Assembly: GCA_018816885.1 (NCBI GenBank)
Contig: JAHIUS010000034.1
Location: 1 to 34,961 of the forward strand
DNA length: 34,961 bases
Source: Patescibacteria group bacterium
GTDB lineage: Bacteria > Patescibacteriota > Gracilibacteria > UBA1369 > UBA12470
Direction of reading: 5' to 3'
Both the position numbers and the translations under genes were made by a program. Position 1 is the stretch's first letter, and each line of letters starts with the position of its first letter. Below are positions 5,739-13,613 of this stretch, piece by piece. Below the pieces are notes generated by a model that saw only the letters and a list, made by a program, of their open reading frames with translations, did no database searches and had not been told where the DNA came from.

Positions 5739-8330
5739 AGCCTGCGCCGCCGCCAATCTCGCAATCGGCACTCGATAAGGCGAACAACTCACATAATCCA
5801 GCCCCAGCTCATGACAAAATTTAACAGATTTAGGCTCACCACCATGCTCACCGCAAATCCCAATCTCAAGCCCAGGTTTAATCTTTCGCCCAAGCTGAAC
5901 ACAAGTCTTCATCAAACTTCCAACACCCTCCCGATCAATCGTAGCGGTAGGATCTTCCGTAATAATCCCGTCCTCAAGATATTTTGGCAAAAATTTCCCA
6001 ACATCATCTCGAGAAAAACCGTAAACCATTTGAGTCAAATCATTCGTCCCAAAAGAAAAGAAATCGGCCTCTTTCGCAATCTCATCGGCAGTCAAACAAG
6101 CTCTTGGAATTTCAATCATAGTCCCGACCTTATACTCGAAGTTGATCTCATCCCTAAGCTCAAAAGCAACTCCGGCAATAATCTTTTTAATAACCTGCAA
6201 TTCAGAAATCCCTCCAACCAAAGGCACCTCAATCTCAGGCCTAACAGCAACTCCACGCTTTCTGCAATCAATCCCGGCAGTCAAAATCGCCCTAACCTGC
6301 ATCTCATAAAGCTCCGGACAAGTAACCCCAAGCCGACAACCTCGATGACCAAGCATCGGATTAACCTCATGTAGATTTTCAATAACATCCTTAAGCTCCT
6401 CAAAACTCAAACCAAGCTCCCCGGCAAGCTTCTCAGTCTTCCCCCTCTGATCCGTCTCCGGCAAAAACTCATGCAAAGGCGGATCAAGAAGCCGAATCGT
6501 TACCGGAAGCCCCTCCATCGACTCAAAAATCGCCATAAAATCCTCCTTCTGCACAGGCAAAAGCTTCAAAAGAGCCGCCCGCCGCCTATCAGGATCATCT
6601 TTAGACAAAATCATTTCCCTCATAAGATCAATACGCCCTTCCCCGAAAAACATATGCTCTGTCCGGCAAAGCCCGATTCCCTCAGCCCCAAACTCGCGCG
6701 CCAACTTCGCATCCTCAGGGGTGTCCGCATTCGCCCGCACCTTCAAACGGCGCACACTATCCGCCCAACCCATCAGCACCTCAAAATCCTCGGAAAGCTC
6801 AGGCTCAGAAACCGGAACCTCCCCAAGAATAACCTCTCCTGTAGTCCCATTTAAAGTAATCACATCACCCTCCAAAACTTGAGTTCCAAGCGCTGAAGCA
6901 ATGAATTTTTTGTCTTTTTTATTAACGGTAATATCACCCGCACCGGCAATGCAACACTTCCCCATCCCGCGACAAACAACAGCCGCATGACTCGTATTCC
7001 CTCCTGTAGAAGTCAAAATCCCCAGAGCCGCATTCATCCCGTGAATATCCTCCGGACTGGTCTCCTTCCGAACCAAAATCACCTTCTCGCCGCGCTCGGT
7101 CCACTCACAAGCATCATCCGCGGTGAAAACAACACGCCCTGTAGCCGCTCCCGGAGAAGCCGGCAACCCTTTCGCCAAAACCTCATACTCCGCATTAGGA
7201 TCAATCGAAAAATGCAGCAATTGCTTGAGCTGATTCGGATCAATACGCTTAAGCGCCTCATTCTTATCAATAAGCTCCTCCGAAACCATATCAGTGGCAA
7301 TCTTAATAGCCGCATGAGCAGTCCTTTTCCCCGAGCGAGTCTGCAAAATATACAACTTCCCTTTCTCAATAGTGAACTCCAAGTCCTGCATCTCCTTATA
7401 ATGCTTTTCCAAAAGATCCTTAAACCCGCAAAGCTCCTTATAAATCTCAGGCAAATCCCTCTCCATCTCAGAAAGACATTTCGGAGTCCTGATCCCCGCA
7501 ACAACATCTTCACCCTGCGCATTCATCAGAAACTCCCCATAAAACTTCTTCTCTCCCGTCGAAGGACATCTTGTAAAAGCCACCCCCGTCCCGGAATCCT
7601 CTCCCATATTCCCGAAGACCATCACCTGAATATTTACCGCAGTCCCGATATTATGCGGAACCCCGTGCAGATTCCGATAAGTCCGCGCCCTTTTATTATT
7701 CCAGGAACTAAAAACCGCCTCAATCGACAGCCTAAGCTGCTCCATCGGATCCTCCGGAAACTCATGCTCCTCCTCAATAATAGCCTTAAAAGTCAAAGTC
7801 AGCTCTTTAAGATCACCGGCCTCAAGCTCAGTATCGAGAGTAACCCCTTTTTTCTCTTTCAAAGCCGAAAGAGCCTCTTCAAACTTATCATGAGAAACTC
7901 CGAGAACAACATCCCCGAACATCTGAATAAATCTCCTGTAAGCATCATAACAAAACCTCTCATTCCCGGTCTGCGCAATCAATCCCTGGATAGTAGAATC
8001 ATTAAGCCCCAGATTGAGAACCGTATCCATCATCCCCGGCATAGAAACTTTCGCCCCCGATCGAACAGAAACCAGAAGTGGATTTTCACTGTCACCGAAT
8101 TTCCTCCCCATACTCTTCTCCAGCTCCGCAAGTTTCTCTTTAAGCTCCTCAAAAAAACCAACAGGATGCCCCTCATTCTTCAAAAAATAATTACAAGATT
8201 CGGTCGTTACCGTAAAACCCCCCGGAACAGGCAACCCGAGCTTCGTCATCTCAGCAAGATTCGCCCCCTTCCCCCCGAGAAGATCCCTCATGCTTGCATC
8301 CCCCTCACAGAAAGAATAAATATATTTCAT
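5721..8330 (-). CDS. ppdK: Pyruvate, phosphate dikinase
   Basis: Interconverts pyruvate + ATP + Pi and PEP + AMP + PPi, linking glycolysis and gluconeogenesis. At 869 aa it is full length (family about 870-890). The N-terminal ATP-grasp domain starts with LLGGKGANLAEMTKLGLPVP. The swivelling phosphohistidine domain has TGGNTSHAAVVCRGMG with catalytic H448. The C-terminal TIM barrel carries GIGLCRTEHMFF, GTMIEIPRA, FSFGTNDLTQ and the catalytic-cysteine motif GICGEHGG. The first ATG fits the conserved MKYIYSF start. Its own promoter lies at 8356-8384, immediately after the stop of the upstream gene. A PPi-linked PPDK fits the energy-poor metabolism typical of such genomes (inference). Confidence 0.97.
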   Translation of the reverse strand: MKYIYSFCEGDASMRDLLGGKGANLAEMTKLGLPVPGGFTVTTESCNYFLKNEGHPVGFFEELKEKLAELEKSMGRKFGDSENPLLVSVRSGAKVSMPGMMDTVLNLGLNDSTIQGLIAQTGNERFCYDAYRRFIQMFGDVVLGVSHDKFEEALSALKEKKGVTLDTELEAGDLKELTLTFKAIIEEEHEFPEDPMEQLRLSIEAVFSSWNNKRARTYRNLHGVPHNIGTAVNIQVMVFGNMGEDSGTGVAFTRCPSTGEKKFYGEFLMNAQGEDVVAGIRTPKCLSEMERDLPEIYKELCGFKDLLEKHYKEMQDLEFTIEKGKLYILQTRSGKRTAHAAIKIATDMVSEELIDKNEALKRIDPNQLKQLLHFSIDPNAEYEVLAKGLPASPGAATGRVVFTADDACEWTERGEKVILVRKETSPEDIHGMNAALGILTSTGGNTSHAAVVCRGMGKCCIAGAGDITVNKKDKKFIASALGTQVLEGDVITLNGTTGEVILGEVPVSEPELSEDFEVLMGWADSVRRLKVRANADTPEDAKLAREFGAEGIGLCRTEHMFFGEGRIDLMREMILSKDDPDRRRAALLKLLPVQKEDFMAIFESMEGLPVTIRLLDPPLHEFLPETDQRGKTEKLAGELGLSFEELKDVIENLHEVNPMLGHRGCRLGVTCPELYEMQVRAILTAGIDCRKRGVAVRPEIEVPLVGGISELQVIKKIIAGVAFELRDEINFEYKVGTMIEIPRACLTADEIAKEADFFSFGTNDLTQMVYGFSRDDVGKFLPKYLEDGIITEDPTATIDREGVGSLMKTCVQLGRKIKPGLEIGICGEHGGEPKSVKFCHELGLDYVSCSPYRVPIARLAAAQAVLADG

Positions 8331-8355
8331 AAAAATTGACTTAATTGCAAAGCCA

Positions 8356-8384
8356 AATCTAGCGAAAAATCGAGATTTTCACAA
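8356..8384 (-). promoter_or_regulatory. Promoter of ppdK
   Basis: Minus strand: -35 TTGTGA (8384-8379), 17 bp, -10 TAGATT (8361-8356), about 26 nt from the ppdK ATG. It begins directly after the stop codon of the preceding gene. Confidence 0.5.
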
Positions 8385-8630
8385 CTAATTCGACGTCAGC
8401 TCAAGCTCTTCAGCAAGCTTATTGGCACGCCCTTTAATTATCTCAGCCCATTTATCCTCTCCATATTTCTCCAGCAATTCCCCACGCAACTTCTGCATAT
8501 CAATATATCTTTGAGAACCTTCTTCGACAGGATTAACCAGCTCTTTAATCGATTCAGGAAGCTGAGCATGAATCTCATTCCACCCGGCAATAAGTACAAC
8601 ATCTGCTTCTTCTTGAGTTCTTTCAGGCAT
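8385..8630 (-). CDS. Hypothetical protein, 81 aa
   Basis: Not recognised. The ATG at 8630 (MPERTQEEADVVLIAG) is preferred over the upstream start at 8723, because the extension would overlap the preceding gene by about 60 bp and reads like spacer. The protein is small, soluble, acidic and helical, with no motif I can name. It follows the gene ending at 8665 by 34 nt and is probably cotranscribed with it. Confidence 0.55.
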   Translation of the reverse strand: MPERTQEEADVVLIAGWNEIHAQLPESIKELVNPVEEGSQRYIDMQKLRGELLEKYGEDKWAEIIKGRANKLAEELELTSN

Positions 8631-8664
8631 AGTATTGTTTTTTAAGTGATAAAAATTCTTTAGG

Positions 8665-9300
8665 CTATTTGACTCCGGATAATTTATCCAATTCACGCGC
8701 TTCAGCATCTTCCTGTACACCACCCGAAGGCGCCCACCTTATATCATGTAAGCTCCTAGCATCAGCAAAAGAAGGATTCTCCGACTTTTGTACTCCTGCA
8801 TCTTTAGCAAGCAACTCAGCAGCTTTTAAGCGAGCATTTTCCCTACATCTCTGCATCCATGCCGACAAGATACTATCGCCTTCAGTAATCTTGGCCAAAA
8901 TTTCTTCAAGTTCTTTAGCGGCTTCCGAATCATTCCGAAGCTTTCTTAAACCGGAAGCATCAGCCTTAACATCATGTCGCTCAAGTAATGCATCCAGCAT
9001 TGCTTTACCTTCCTTGAATCCTTCAGATTCTCGGAATTGCCTTATGCTTTCATTAAAAAGCCTCATCACTTCTATTGAAGAAGGCCCCAACATTTTAAGC
9101 AAATGTTGAAAAGACAACCTTAACTGCATGCGAAGCATATCAACATCCTGGCTTTCACCAAAAGTAGTAATAGCCTTCTGAATTCTATCTAAAGCTTCCG
9201 CGCCCACCTCTTGCGGAGGTCTGCCAGGAGCAAAACCAAAGCAACTAAAATCGGGTCCAGCATTATCACCTTTTTTGTAATCAGAATTTTCTCCAGGCAT
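8665..9300 (-). CDS. Hypothetical helical protein, 211 aa
   Basis: Not recognised. The start is placed at the ATG at 9300 (MPGENSDYKKGD); an in-frame TTG at 9354 would lie upstream of the probable transcription start. The protein is soluble and Ala/Glu/Leu-rich with predicted long helices between residues 40 and 170 (for example LRMQLRLSFQHLLKMLG). It has no signal peptide and no cysteine motif. It shares the MPG/MPE opening with its downstream neighbour, but otherwise I see no clear similarity between them. Confidence 0.55.
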   Translation of the reverse strand: MPGENSDYKKGDNAGPDFSCFGFAPGRPPQEVGAEALDRIQKAITTFGESQDVDMLRMQLRLSFQHLLKMLGPSSIEVMRLFNESIRQFRESEGFKEGKAMLDALLERHDVKADASGLRKLRNDSEAAKELEEILAKITEGDSILSAWMQRCRENARLKAAELLAKDAGVQKSENPSFADARSLHDIRWAPSGGVQEDAEARELDKLSGVK

Positions 9301-9331
9301 AATATAAAAATTTAAGATGTAAAACAGCCCC

Positions 9332-9361
9332 AACATACAGAAAACCCCTTCCAAAAGTCAA
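9332..9361 (-). promoter_or_regulatory. Possible promoter of the 211-aa gene
   Basis: Minus strand: TTGACT (9361-9356), 18 bp, TATGTT (9337-9332) with a preceding TG. It places the mRNA start downstream of the alternative TTG start and supports the ATG at 9300. Confidence 0.35.
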
Positions 9362-9370
9362 AAAATCCCA

Positions 9371-9405
9371 TTTGACATTTGCAGTTTCGAGTTTCGTTTA
9401 GTATT
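9371..9405. repeat. Heptamer repeat (TTTnnnn, 4-5 units)
   Basis: Degenerate 7-bp units beginning TTT (for example TTTCGAG then TTTCGTT) upstream of the 211-aa gene. Confidence 0.6.
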
Positions 9406-9437
9406 TCAAAAAACCAATGAAATAGCTCTTCTACATT

Positions 9438-9540
9438 ATTAGCTTGATAATTGCTGAACGAACGTTTGGGGCTTCTGTTTTTTTGCACAGCAAAAAGAAC
9501 AGAAACATCAACAGTGAGCGAAACAATTCATCAAGCTAAT
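9438..9540 (-). ncRNA. Structured intergenic element, copy 1 (3' of ndk)
   Basis: Outer arms 9438-9453 and 9524-9540 pair over 16 bp with a single bulged base at 9529. The ndk stop codon (TGA, 9533-9531) lies inside the outer arm. The inner hairpin 9473-9486/9490-9504 (U-rich strand, loop ACA) closes a loop with the conserved core GGGGCTTCT on the plus strand and AGAAACATCA opposite. The core and architecture recur at 19139-19257 and 23893-23990. The middle stem is weak in this copy. Orientation is taken from the genes it follows. It could be a terminator-like or processing element, or a DNA-level repeat. Confidence 0.6.
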
Positions 9541-10001
9541 TCGTCATCAGCATAAACATGCGCATACTCCGTCTTGTCATAGCCGTGCAACTCATCCTCA
9601 TTGAAGAACCTCATCACCTCAGCCTCGGCGTTTTCAACGCTGTCTGAAGCATGCACAACATTACAACTGACACTCATCGCAAGATCACCGCGAATCGATC
9701 CGGCCTCAGCCTCACGAGCCTTAGTAATCCCACAAATCAAACGCACAGCATTCACACACTCAACACCCTCCCAACACATCGCAACAACAGGAGTACTCCT
9801 CATGAAGTTACTAAGACTTTCAAAAAACGGCTTATCCGCAAGATGAGCATAATGCTCTCTCAGCAAAACATCATCAAGCTCCATCATCTTGAGCCCAATA
9901 AGCTTAAGCCCCTTCTTCTCAAACCTCGTAGTAATCTCCCCAATCAAACCTCTCTGAATCGCATCCGGTTTAACCAGAACAATTGTTCGTTCCATACTCA
10001 T
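9531..10001 (-). CDS. ndk: Nucleoside diphosphate kinase
   Basis: Transfers the γ-phosphate of ATP to NDPs through a phosphohistidine. At 156 aa it is slightly longer than the usual 135-150. It shows RTIVLVKPDAIQRGLIGEI at the start, the H50-Y51-A52 and KPFFESL regions, and the active-site NVVHASDS with catalytic H117. Translation may start at the ATG at 10001 or at the second Met at 9995. It ends with tandem TGA codons, which argues for TGA as a stop in this genome. The stop lies inside the structured element that follows. The gene is divergent from rhuM-fic across a 260-bp spacer. Confidence 0.96.
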   Translation of the reverse strand: MSMERTIVLVKPDAIQRGLIGEITTRFEKKGLKLIGLKMMELDDVLLREHYAHLADKPFFESLSNFMRSTPVVAMCWEGVECVNAVRLICGITKAREAEAGSIRGDLAMSVSCNVVHASDSVENAEAEVMRFFNEDELHGYDKTEYAHVYADDELA

Positions 10002-10088
10002 GGTAGTTTTTTATTAAAGAAATATTCGGAAAAAATTCTAACCGCAGCCCGAAAAAATCACAAGGGAATTCGGAACCACAACTTGTAG

Positions 10089-10141
10089 TATGCATTTTTT
10101 GCATATTGCTTTGTGGTATCTGCAAATTTTGCACACACCAC
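10089..10141. promoter_or_regulatory. Pair of TGCA-containing palindromes between ndk and rhuM-fic
   Basis: The first is TATGCA-N5-TGCATA (10089-10105). The second is a nested hairpin 10113-10141 with outer GTGGT/ACCAC and inner TGCAAA/TTTGCA. They sit between divergent genes and could be operators or a bidirectional hairpin. Function is inferred only from position and symmetry. Confidence 0.4.
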
Positions 10142-10154
10142 ATGCCAAACCCTA

Positions 10155-10182
10155 CTGTTATCTGTTACCTGTTATCTATTAC
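10155..10182. repeat. Heptamer repeat (CTGTTAn, 4 units)
   Basis: Four consecutive units of the type CTGTTAT/CTGTTAC, the last degenerate (CTATTAC), in the ndk/rhuM-fic spacer. Confidence 0.8.
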
Positions 10183-10247
10183 AAACCACCCCCCTATTTC
10201 TTAACATAGATTTAATATCGATGTGTTATTGGGAAGAGTACTTATCC

Positions 10248-10253
10248 TATAAA
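10248..10253 (+). promoter_or_regulatory. Probable -10 box of rhuM-fic
   Basis: TATAAA ends 8 nt before the ATG at 10262, which would give a leaderless or nearly leaderless mRNA. The -35 is weak (TTATTG-like, 16-bp spacing). Confidence 0.4.
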
Positions 10254-10261
10254 ACTCTCCA

Positions 10262-11242
10262 ATGCACAGCGAAAAAAATGACCAAATAATCCTCTACAAA
10301 ACCAAAACAGGCCAACTATCCATCGATGTAAAACTGCAAGATGAAACAGTTTGGCTCACACAAAAACAGATGTCTAGATTATTCAACGTCAAAGTGCCTG
10401 CAATAAATAAACATTTAAAAAATATCTTTGAAACCAACGAATTAAGCAAGAAATCAGTTATTTCCATTTTGGAAACAACTGCAAGCGATAGCAAAAAATA
10501 TCAGACCAATATTTACAATTTAGATGCAATCATATCAGTAGGCTATCGAGTTAACTCATCTCAAGCTACTCAATTCCGCATCTGGGCAACCCAAGTCCTC
10601 AGAAACCACATTTTAAAAGGCTTTACCATAAACCAAAACCGCCTCCGAAAAACAGGCCTGAAGGAACTCGAACAAACCCTTTCACTCATCAAAAACACAA
10701 TCTCAACAAAAAATCTCACAACAGATGAAGCCATTGGACTATTCAAAATAATAACAGATTACACAGAATCCTGGCTCCTCCTCCAAAAATACGACGAAAA
10801 CTCCCTCACTCCACCCGCAAAACACCAAAAACCTCTATACAAACTAACCTTCAACGACACTCTCTATGCAATCTATCAACTTAAAAAAAATCTCACAGCT
10901 AGCGATCTGTTCGGAAGACAAAAAGATCAATCACTCGAAGGAATAATCGGAGCCCTCTATCAAACCTTCGACAAAAAAGATCTTTACAAAAGCATCGAAG
11001 AGAAAGCCGCTCACCTCCTTTACTTCACAATAAAAGACCATCCATTCACAGACGGCAACAAACGAATCGGCGCAATGCTATTCATCACATTCCTAGCCCA
11101 AAACAAATACCTCCTGACAACAACAGGAGAAAGAAAATTCGACAATACATCCCTAGTCGCTCTCACTCTCTTGGTCGCAGAAAGCAACCCAACCCAAAAA
11201 GAGTCTATAATCTTGCTCATCATGAATTTTATAAACAAATAA
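10262..11242 (+). CDS. RhuM-Fic fusion protein (virulence protein RhuM family)
   Basis: Residues 1-125 are a RhuM/DinD-like N-terminal region (ETVWLTQKQMSRLFNVKVP, NLDAIISVGYRVNS, FRIWATQVLRNHILKG). Residues 190-326 carry a Fic/Doc domain whose active-site motif HPFTDGNKRIG spans 260-270. Intact Fic motifs of this kind support AMPylation or related NMP transfer to a target protein. The RhuM-Fic architecture is common in bacteria including Patescibacteria, often near mobile or defence genes; the exact role is unknown. No obvious inhibitory (S/T)xxxE(G/N) partner is encoded next to it. The gene is a single plus-strand insertion between minus-strand housekeeping genes. Confidence 0.85.
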   Translation: MHSEKNDQIILYKTKTGQLSIDVKLQDETVWLTQKQMSRLFNVKVPAINKHLKNIFETNELSKKSVISILETTASDSKKYQTNIYNLDAIISVGYRVNSSQATQFRIWATQVLRNHILKGFTINQNRLRKTGLKELEQTLSLIKNTISTKNLTTDEAIGLFKIITDYTESWLLLQKYDENSLTPPAKHQKPLYKLTFNDTLYAIYQLKKNLTASDLFGRQKDQSLEGIIGALYQTFDKKDLYKSIEEKAAHLLYFTIKDHPFTDGNKRIGAMLFITFLAQNKYLLTTTGERKFDNTSLVALTLLVAESNPTQKESIILLIMNFINK

Positions 11243-11262
11243 CAAAGGTCCAATAGTTTCTA

Positions 11263-11343
11263 CCACACACCATCCGCCATAAGCCACACATTGAAATTTG
11301 GAGCTTGAAACTTGTTTGGTTCTTGTTTCTTGGCTTCTTGGTT
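11263..11343. repeat. Two adjacent heptamer-period repeats between rhuM-fic and the membrane-fusion gene
   Basis: 11263-11290 consists of four CCAnnnn units (for example CCATCCG then CCATAAG). About 11298-11343 is a TTCTTGG-type run with mostly 7-bp period that stops 1 bp before the membrane-fusion protein gene's stop codon (11345-11347). A close copy of the second run lies at 28323-28366. Confidence 0.75.
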
Positions 11344-11344
11344 C

Positions 11345-13159
11345 TCACCTAACATAAGTTACAACTTCCTCCCCCTCAAAAAGCCCACTCAGAATCTCAA
11401 CATACTGATCCCCTCTAACCCCGGTCTCAATATCGGTTTCATAAGTCTGTCCCAAAGCATCAACCTGCAAAACATAAGTCCGCAAACCATCGTATTTGAC
11501 AGCCCTGACAGGCACGGCAAGTACCCCCTCAAGCTCAGCGGTCACAATATCCATATTTGCGGTCATACCGGGTTTAATATCCGTATCTTCAGCAGTAAAA
11601 GCCGCAGTAATCTGATAATAAATAACCCCCTGCAAAACAGTTTCGGCAGGATCGATTTCGATAATTTCCGCCTCGAACTCTTTATCGTAAGAAAAAGCAT
11701 CCAAAGTCATCATAACCTTGTCTCCAACCTGAACCTTGGAAATATCCGTCTCGGAAACATTAGCGGTAATCTGGTACTCCTGCGACACCATCACAAGAAA
11801 ATCATCATTAGCATTAACATTCTCGGAAACATCAAAATTCACTTCAGTAATAACACCTGAAACAGGCGCATAAATATAAGCTTCCGATAAATTATACTGT
11901 GCCAAAGCCACCGAAGCGTTAGCAGCTGCAATAGCAGCCTCAAGAGAAGCCAAATCAACATCTCTGGGACCGGCTTCAACCTCTGCTAGAGAAGCATCCG
12001 CCTGCGCCAGCAAAGCCGAATAAATAGCAACATTTACCTCGGCGGTTGATATATCAGAATCAGCCTGAGCCCCAGCCTGAGCTAAGGCCTGATTAGCTTC
12101 ATTCAAGGCATCTTCCTTACTTTTCAAATTCGCATCTTTATCGGTACCGGCAGACTCAACATCTTGAGCCGCATTATCAAGACTTGTGGAAATCGTATTA
12201 ATATTATCGATCTCGGTAGCAATAATAGATCTTTTGGAATCTTTAACCGTAATCGACATCCCTCCAATAACAGGACAATCAACCAGTAAATCATCAACAT
12301 CATCCAAAAGATCTCCCATATCGGAGAGAAGATCATCGGCAGAAACAAGAATCTCATCAATTTCATCATAATCGGAAGCGGAAATCTCACTCAGAGCATC
12401 AAAAACCACAAAAAAATCATCAGAGACGTCAGAATATAAATTCCGAGCATCGGTATATTGATTGCTGGTAGCTTCCAAAGAAAGCTCGAAATCATCATTT
12501 GCAGTCTCATTATCAACTCCGAGTATATTATCGATATCACGAAGACTATCATCAACTTCCCCGAGAATATCATCTATAACATTATAAGCATCCTCATAAG
12601 TATGAATAACTTCTTCTCCATAAGTGGCAACCGCATTCTCATAATTGGTTAAAGCAGTCCGGTAATCCAATTCCGCGGCATAAACAGCCCCCTCAGCCAA
12701 AACGGTAGTACTGGAAAGACTGATAACGGCCTGATTGTAATCCGCCTGAGCCTTATCCAAAGCAGCCCCGGCAATCAAAACAGCTTGATCGGTACTTCCC
12801 GCAACAGCTTGATCATAATTAGCCCGAGCAAGAGCCAAATTCGCCCGAGCGGAATCAAGTTGAATAGCAAGAGAAGTAGCGTTAAGACTTGCAAGCATAT
12901 CTCCTTTTGAAACAAAATCGCCAACCTTTACCGGTATAGAATTAATCTTTCCCGCCCTCTGAAACCGAAGATCGATTTTAGAATCAGCCTCAACAGTTCC
13001 CGTAACGGAAACTTCCTGAACAATATCCAAATAAGAGGCCTCTGCAAACTCATAAACCACTCCCTCGCCATTACCGGAAATAAACTTTGTCAAAATAATG
13101 ACAAGCAAAACCCCTCCCCCCAAAAACCAGTATTTCCTCCTTTTAATGAGCTTAAACAT
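11345..13159 (-). CDS. RND/MacA-type efflux periplasmic adaptor (membrane fusion protein)
   Basis: A 604-aa HlyD-family adaptor. A hydrophobic N-terminal anchor (about residues 12-28, KYWFLGGGVLLVIILTKF) is followed by a lipoyl half (SVTGTVEADSKIDLRF, VKVGDFVSKGDMLASL). Next comes a very long α-helical/acidic region (about 85-415), then the second lipoyl half (YIYAPVSGVITEVNFDVSENV), a β-barrel and a membrane-proximal C-terminal domain. Such adaptors link an inner-membrane ABC or RND transporter to an export path. The helical region is unusually long, with an Asp-rich insert near residues 180-310. No MacB-like transporter is adjacent. The promoter at 13169-13197 puts the -10 box 9 nt from the ATG. 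Confidence 0.85.
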   Translation of the reverse strand: MFKLIKRRKYWFLGGGVLLVIILTKFISGNGEGVVYEFAEASYLDIVQEVSVTGTVEADSKIDLRFQRAGKINSIPVKVGDFVSKGDMLASLNATSLAIQLDSARANLALARANYDQAVAGSTDQAVLIAGAALDKAQADYNQAVISLSSTTVLAEGAVYAAELDYRTALTNYENAVATYGEEVIHTYEDAYNVIDDILGEVDDSLRDIDNILGVDNETANDDFELSLEATSNQYTDARNLYSDVSDDFFVVFDALSEISASDYDEIDEILVSADDLLSDMGDLLDDVDDLLVDCPVIGGMSITVKDSKRSIIATEIDNINTISTSLDNAAQDVESAGTDKDANLKSKEDALNEANQALAQAGAQADSDISTAEVNVAIYSALLAQADASLAEVEAGPRDVDLASLEAAIAAANASVALAQYNLSEAYIYAPVSGVITEVNFDVSENVNANDDFLVMVSQEYQITANVSETDISKVQVGDKVMMTLDAFSYDKEFEAEIIEIDPAETVLQGVIYYQITAAFTAEDTDIKPGMTANMDIVTAELEGVLAVPVRAVKYDGLRTYVLQVDALGQTYETDIETGVRGDQYVEILSGLFEGEEVVTYVR

Positions 13160-13168
13160 AGTGGGGAA

Positions 13169-13197
13169 ATCTTACGCTCTCACCTATGAAAATGCAA
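13169..13197 (-). promoter_or_regulatory. Promoter of the membrane-fusion protein gene, probably leaderless
   Basis: Minus strand: -35 TTGCAT (13197-13192), 17 bp, -10 TAAGAT (13174-13169). Only 9 nt separate the -10 box from the ATG, so the transcript should start at or next to the start codon. Confidence 0.55.
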
Positions 13198-13202
13198 TAA
13201 TA

Positions 13203-13231
13203 TTTACAAATAGATGAAAAACTACTAATCT
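13203..13231 (+). promoter_or_regulatory. Promoter of the iscA-like gene, sets start at 13241
   Basis: -35 TTTACA (13203-13208), 17 bp, -10 TAATCT (13226-13231). The ATG at 13232 directly abuts the -10 box and would be upstream of the mRNA start; the ATG at 13241 is 9 nt downstream and fits a leaderless message. Confidence 0.5.
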
Positions 13232-13240
13232 ATGCCGGCA

Positions 13241-13579
13241 ATGGACTTCAAAATAACCCTTACATCAAAGGCCGCATCAGAACTCAAAAAGATGCAAAAA
13301 GAAGAAAAAAAGATTGGTTACGGCCTTAAATTCGACATATTCCCTGCAGGATGCATGGGATTCCAATACTACTTGGACTTCGCCAAAGAAGCAGAAAAAG
13401 AAGAGTCCGAAACAGAATCTGAGGGGGTGAAAATATTCGTCCCAACAGAAAGCATACCCTTGGTAAACGACTGCAAAATCGATTACATAGAAGATGATGA
13501 AGGGTTCAAAATAGACAATCCGAATATCTCATCAGGATGCGGAGGATCATGTTCCTCGTGCAGCGGATGCGGAGGATAA
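13241..13579 (+). CDS. A-type iron-sulfur carrier (IscA/HesB family) with Cys-rich tail
   Basis: A 112-aa protein starting MDFKITLTSKAASELKKM, the canonical HesB/IscA opening, with the first ligand Cys in PAGCMGFQY (C38) and the C-terminal ligands in SSGCGGSCSSC. A-type carriers deliver Fe-S clusters to apo-proteins. The tail has five cysteines (CGGSCSSCSGCGG) instead of the usual CGC pair, which is atypical. The start at 13241 is chosen from promoter spacing and family N-termini; an in-frame ATG at 13232 would add MPA. No iscS, sufB or sufC is nearby, so it stands apart from an assembly operon. Confidence 0.85.
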   Translation: MDFKITLTSKAASELKKMQKEEKKIGYGLKFDIFPAGCMGFQYYLDFAKEAEKEESETESEGVKIFVPTESIPLVNDCKIDYIEDDEGFKIDNPNISSGCGGSCSSCSGCGG

Positions 13580-13613
13580 CACACGCAACGGGAAGAATTC
13601 ACGCTTGCGCGCC

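Noticed and set aside
6987..8339. 450-codon plus-strand frame opposite ppdK
   Set aside because: Pro/Arg/Asn/His-rich composition is typical of an antisense shadow; ppdK is unambiguous.
9531..9536. Alternative genetic code (TGA = Gly) as in Gracilibacteria/SR1
   Set aside because: ndk, pilX-like, the membrane-fusion gene and others end naturally at TGA, and conserved proteins contain no in-frame TGA.
9438..9540. Hammerhead or other known ribozyme, or simple intrinsic terminator
   Set aside because: No CUGANGA/GAAA hammerhead core in a valid arrangement, and no GC-rich stem followed by a U-tract; the conserved internal loop and paired outer arms need another explanation.
10262..11242. Prophage or transposon insertion around rhuM-fic
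   Set aside because: No integrase, transposase, att-like repeats or terminal inverted repeats flank the gene.
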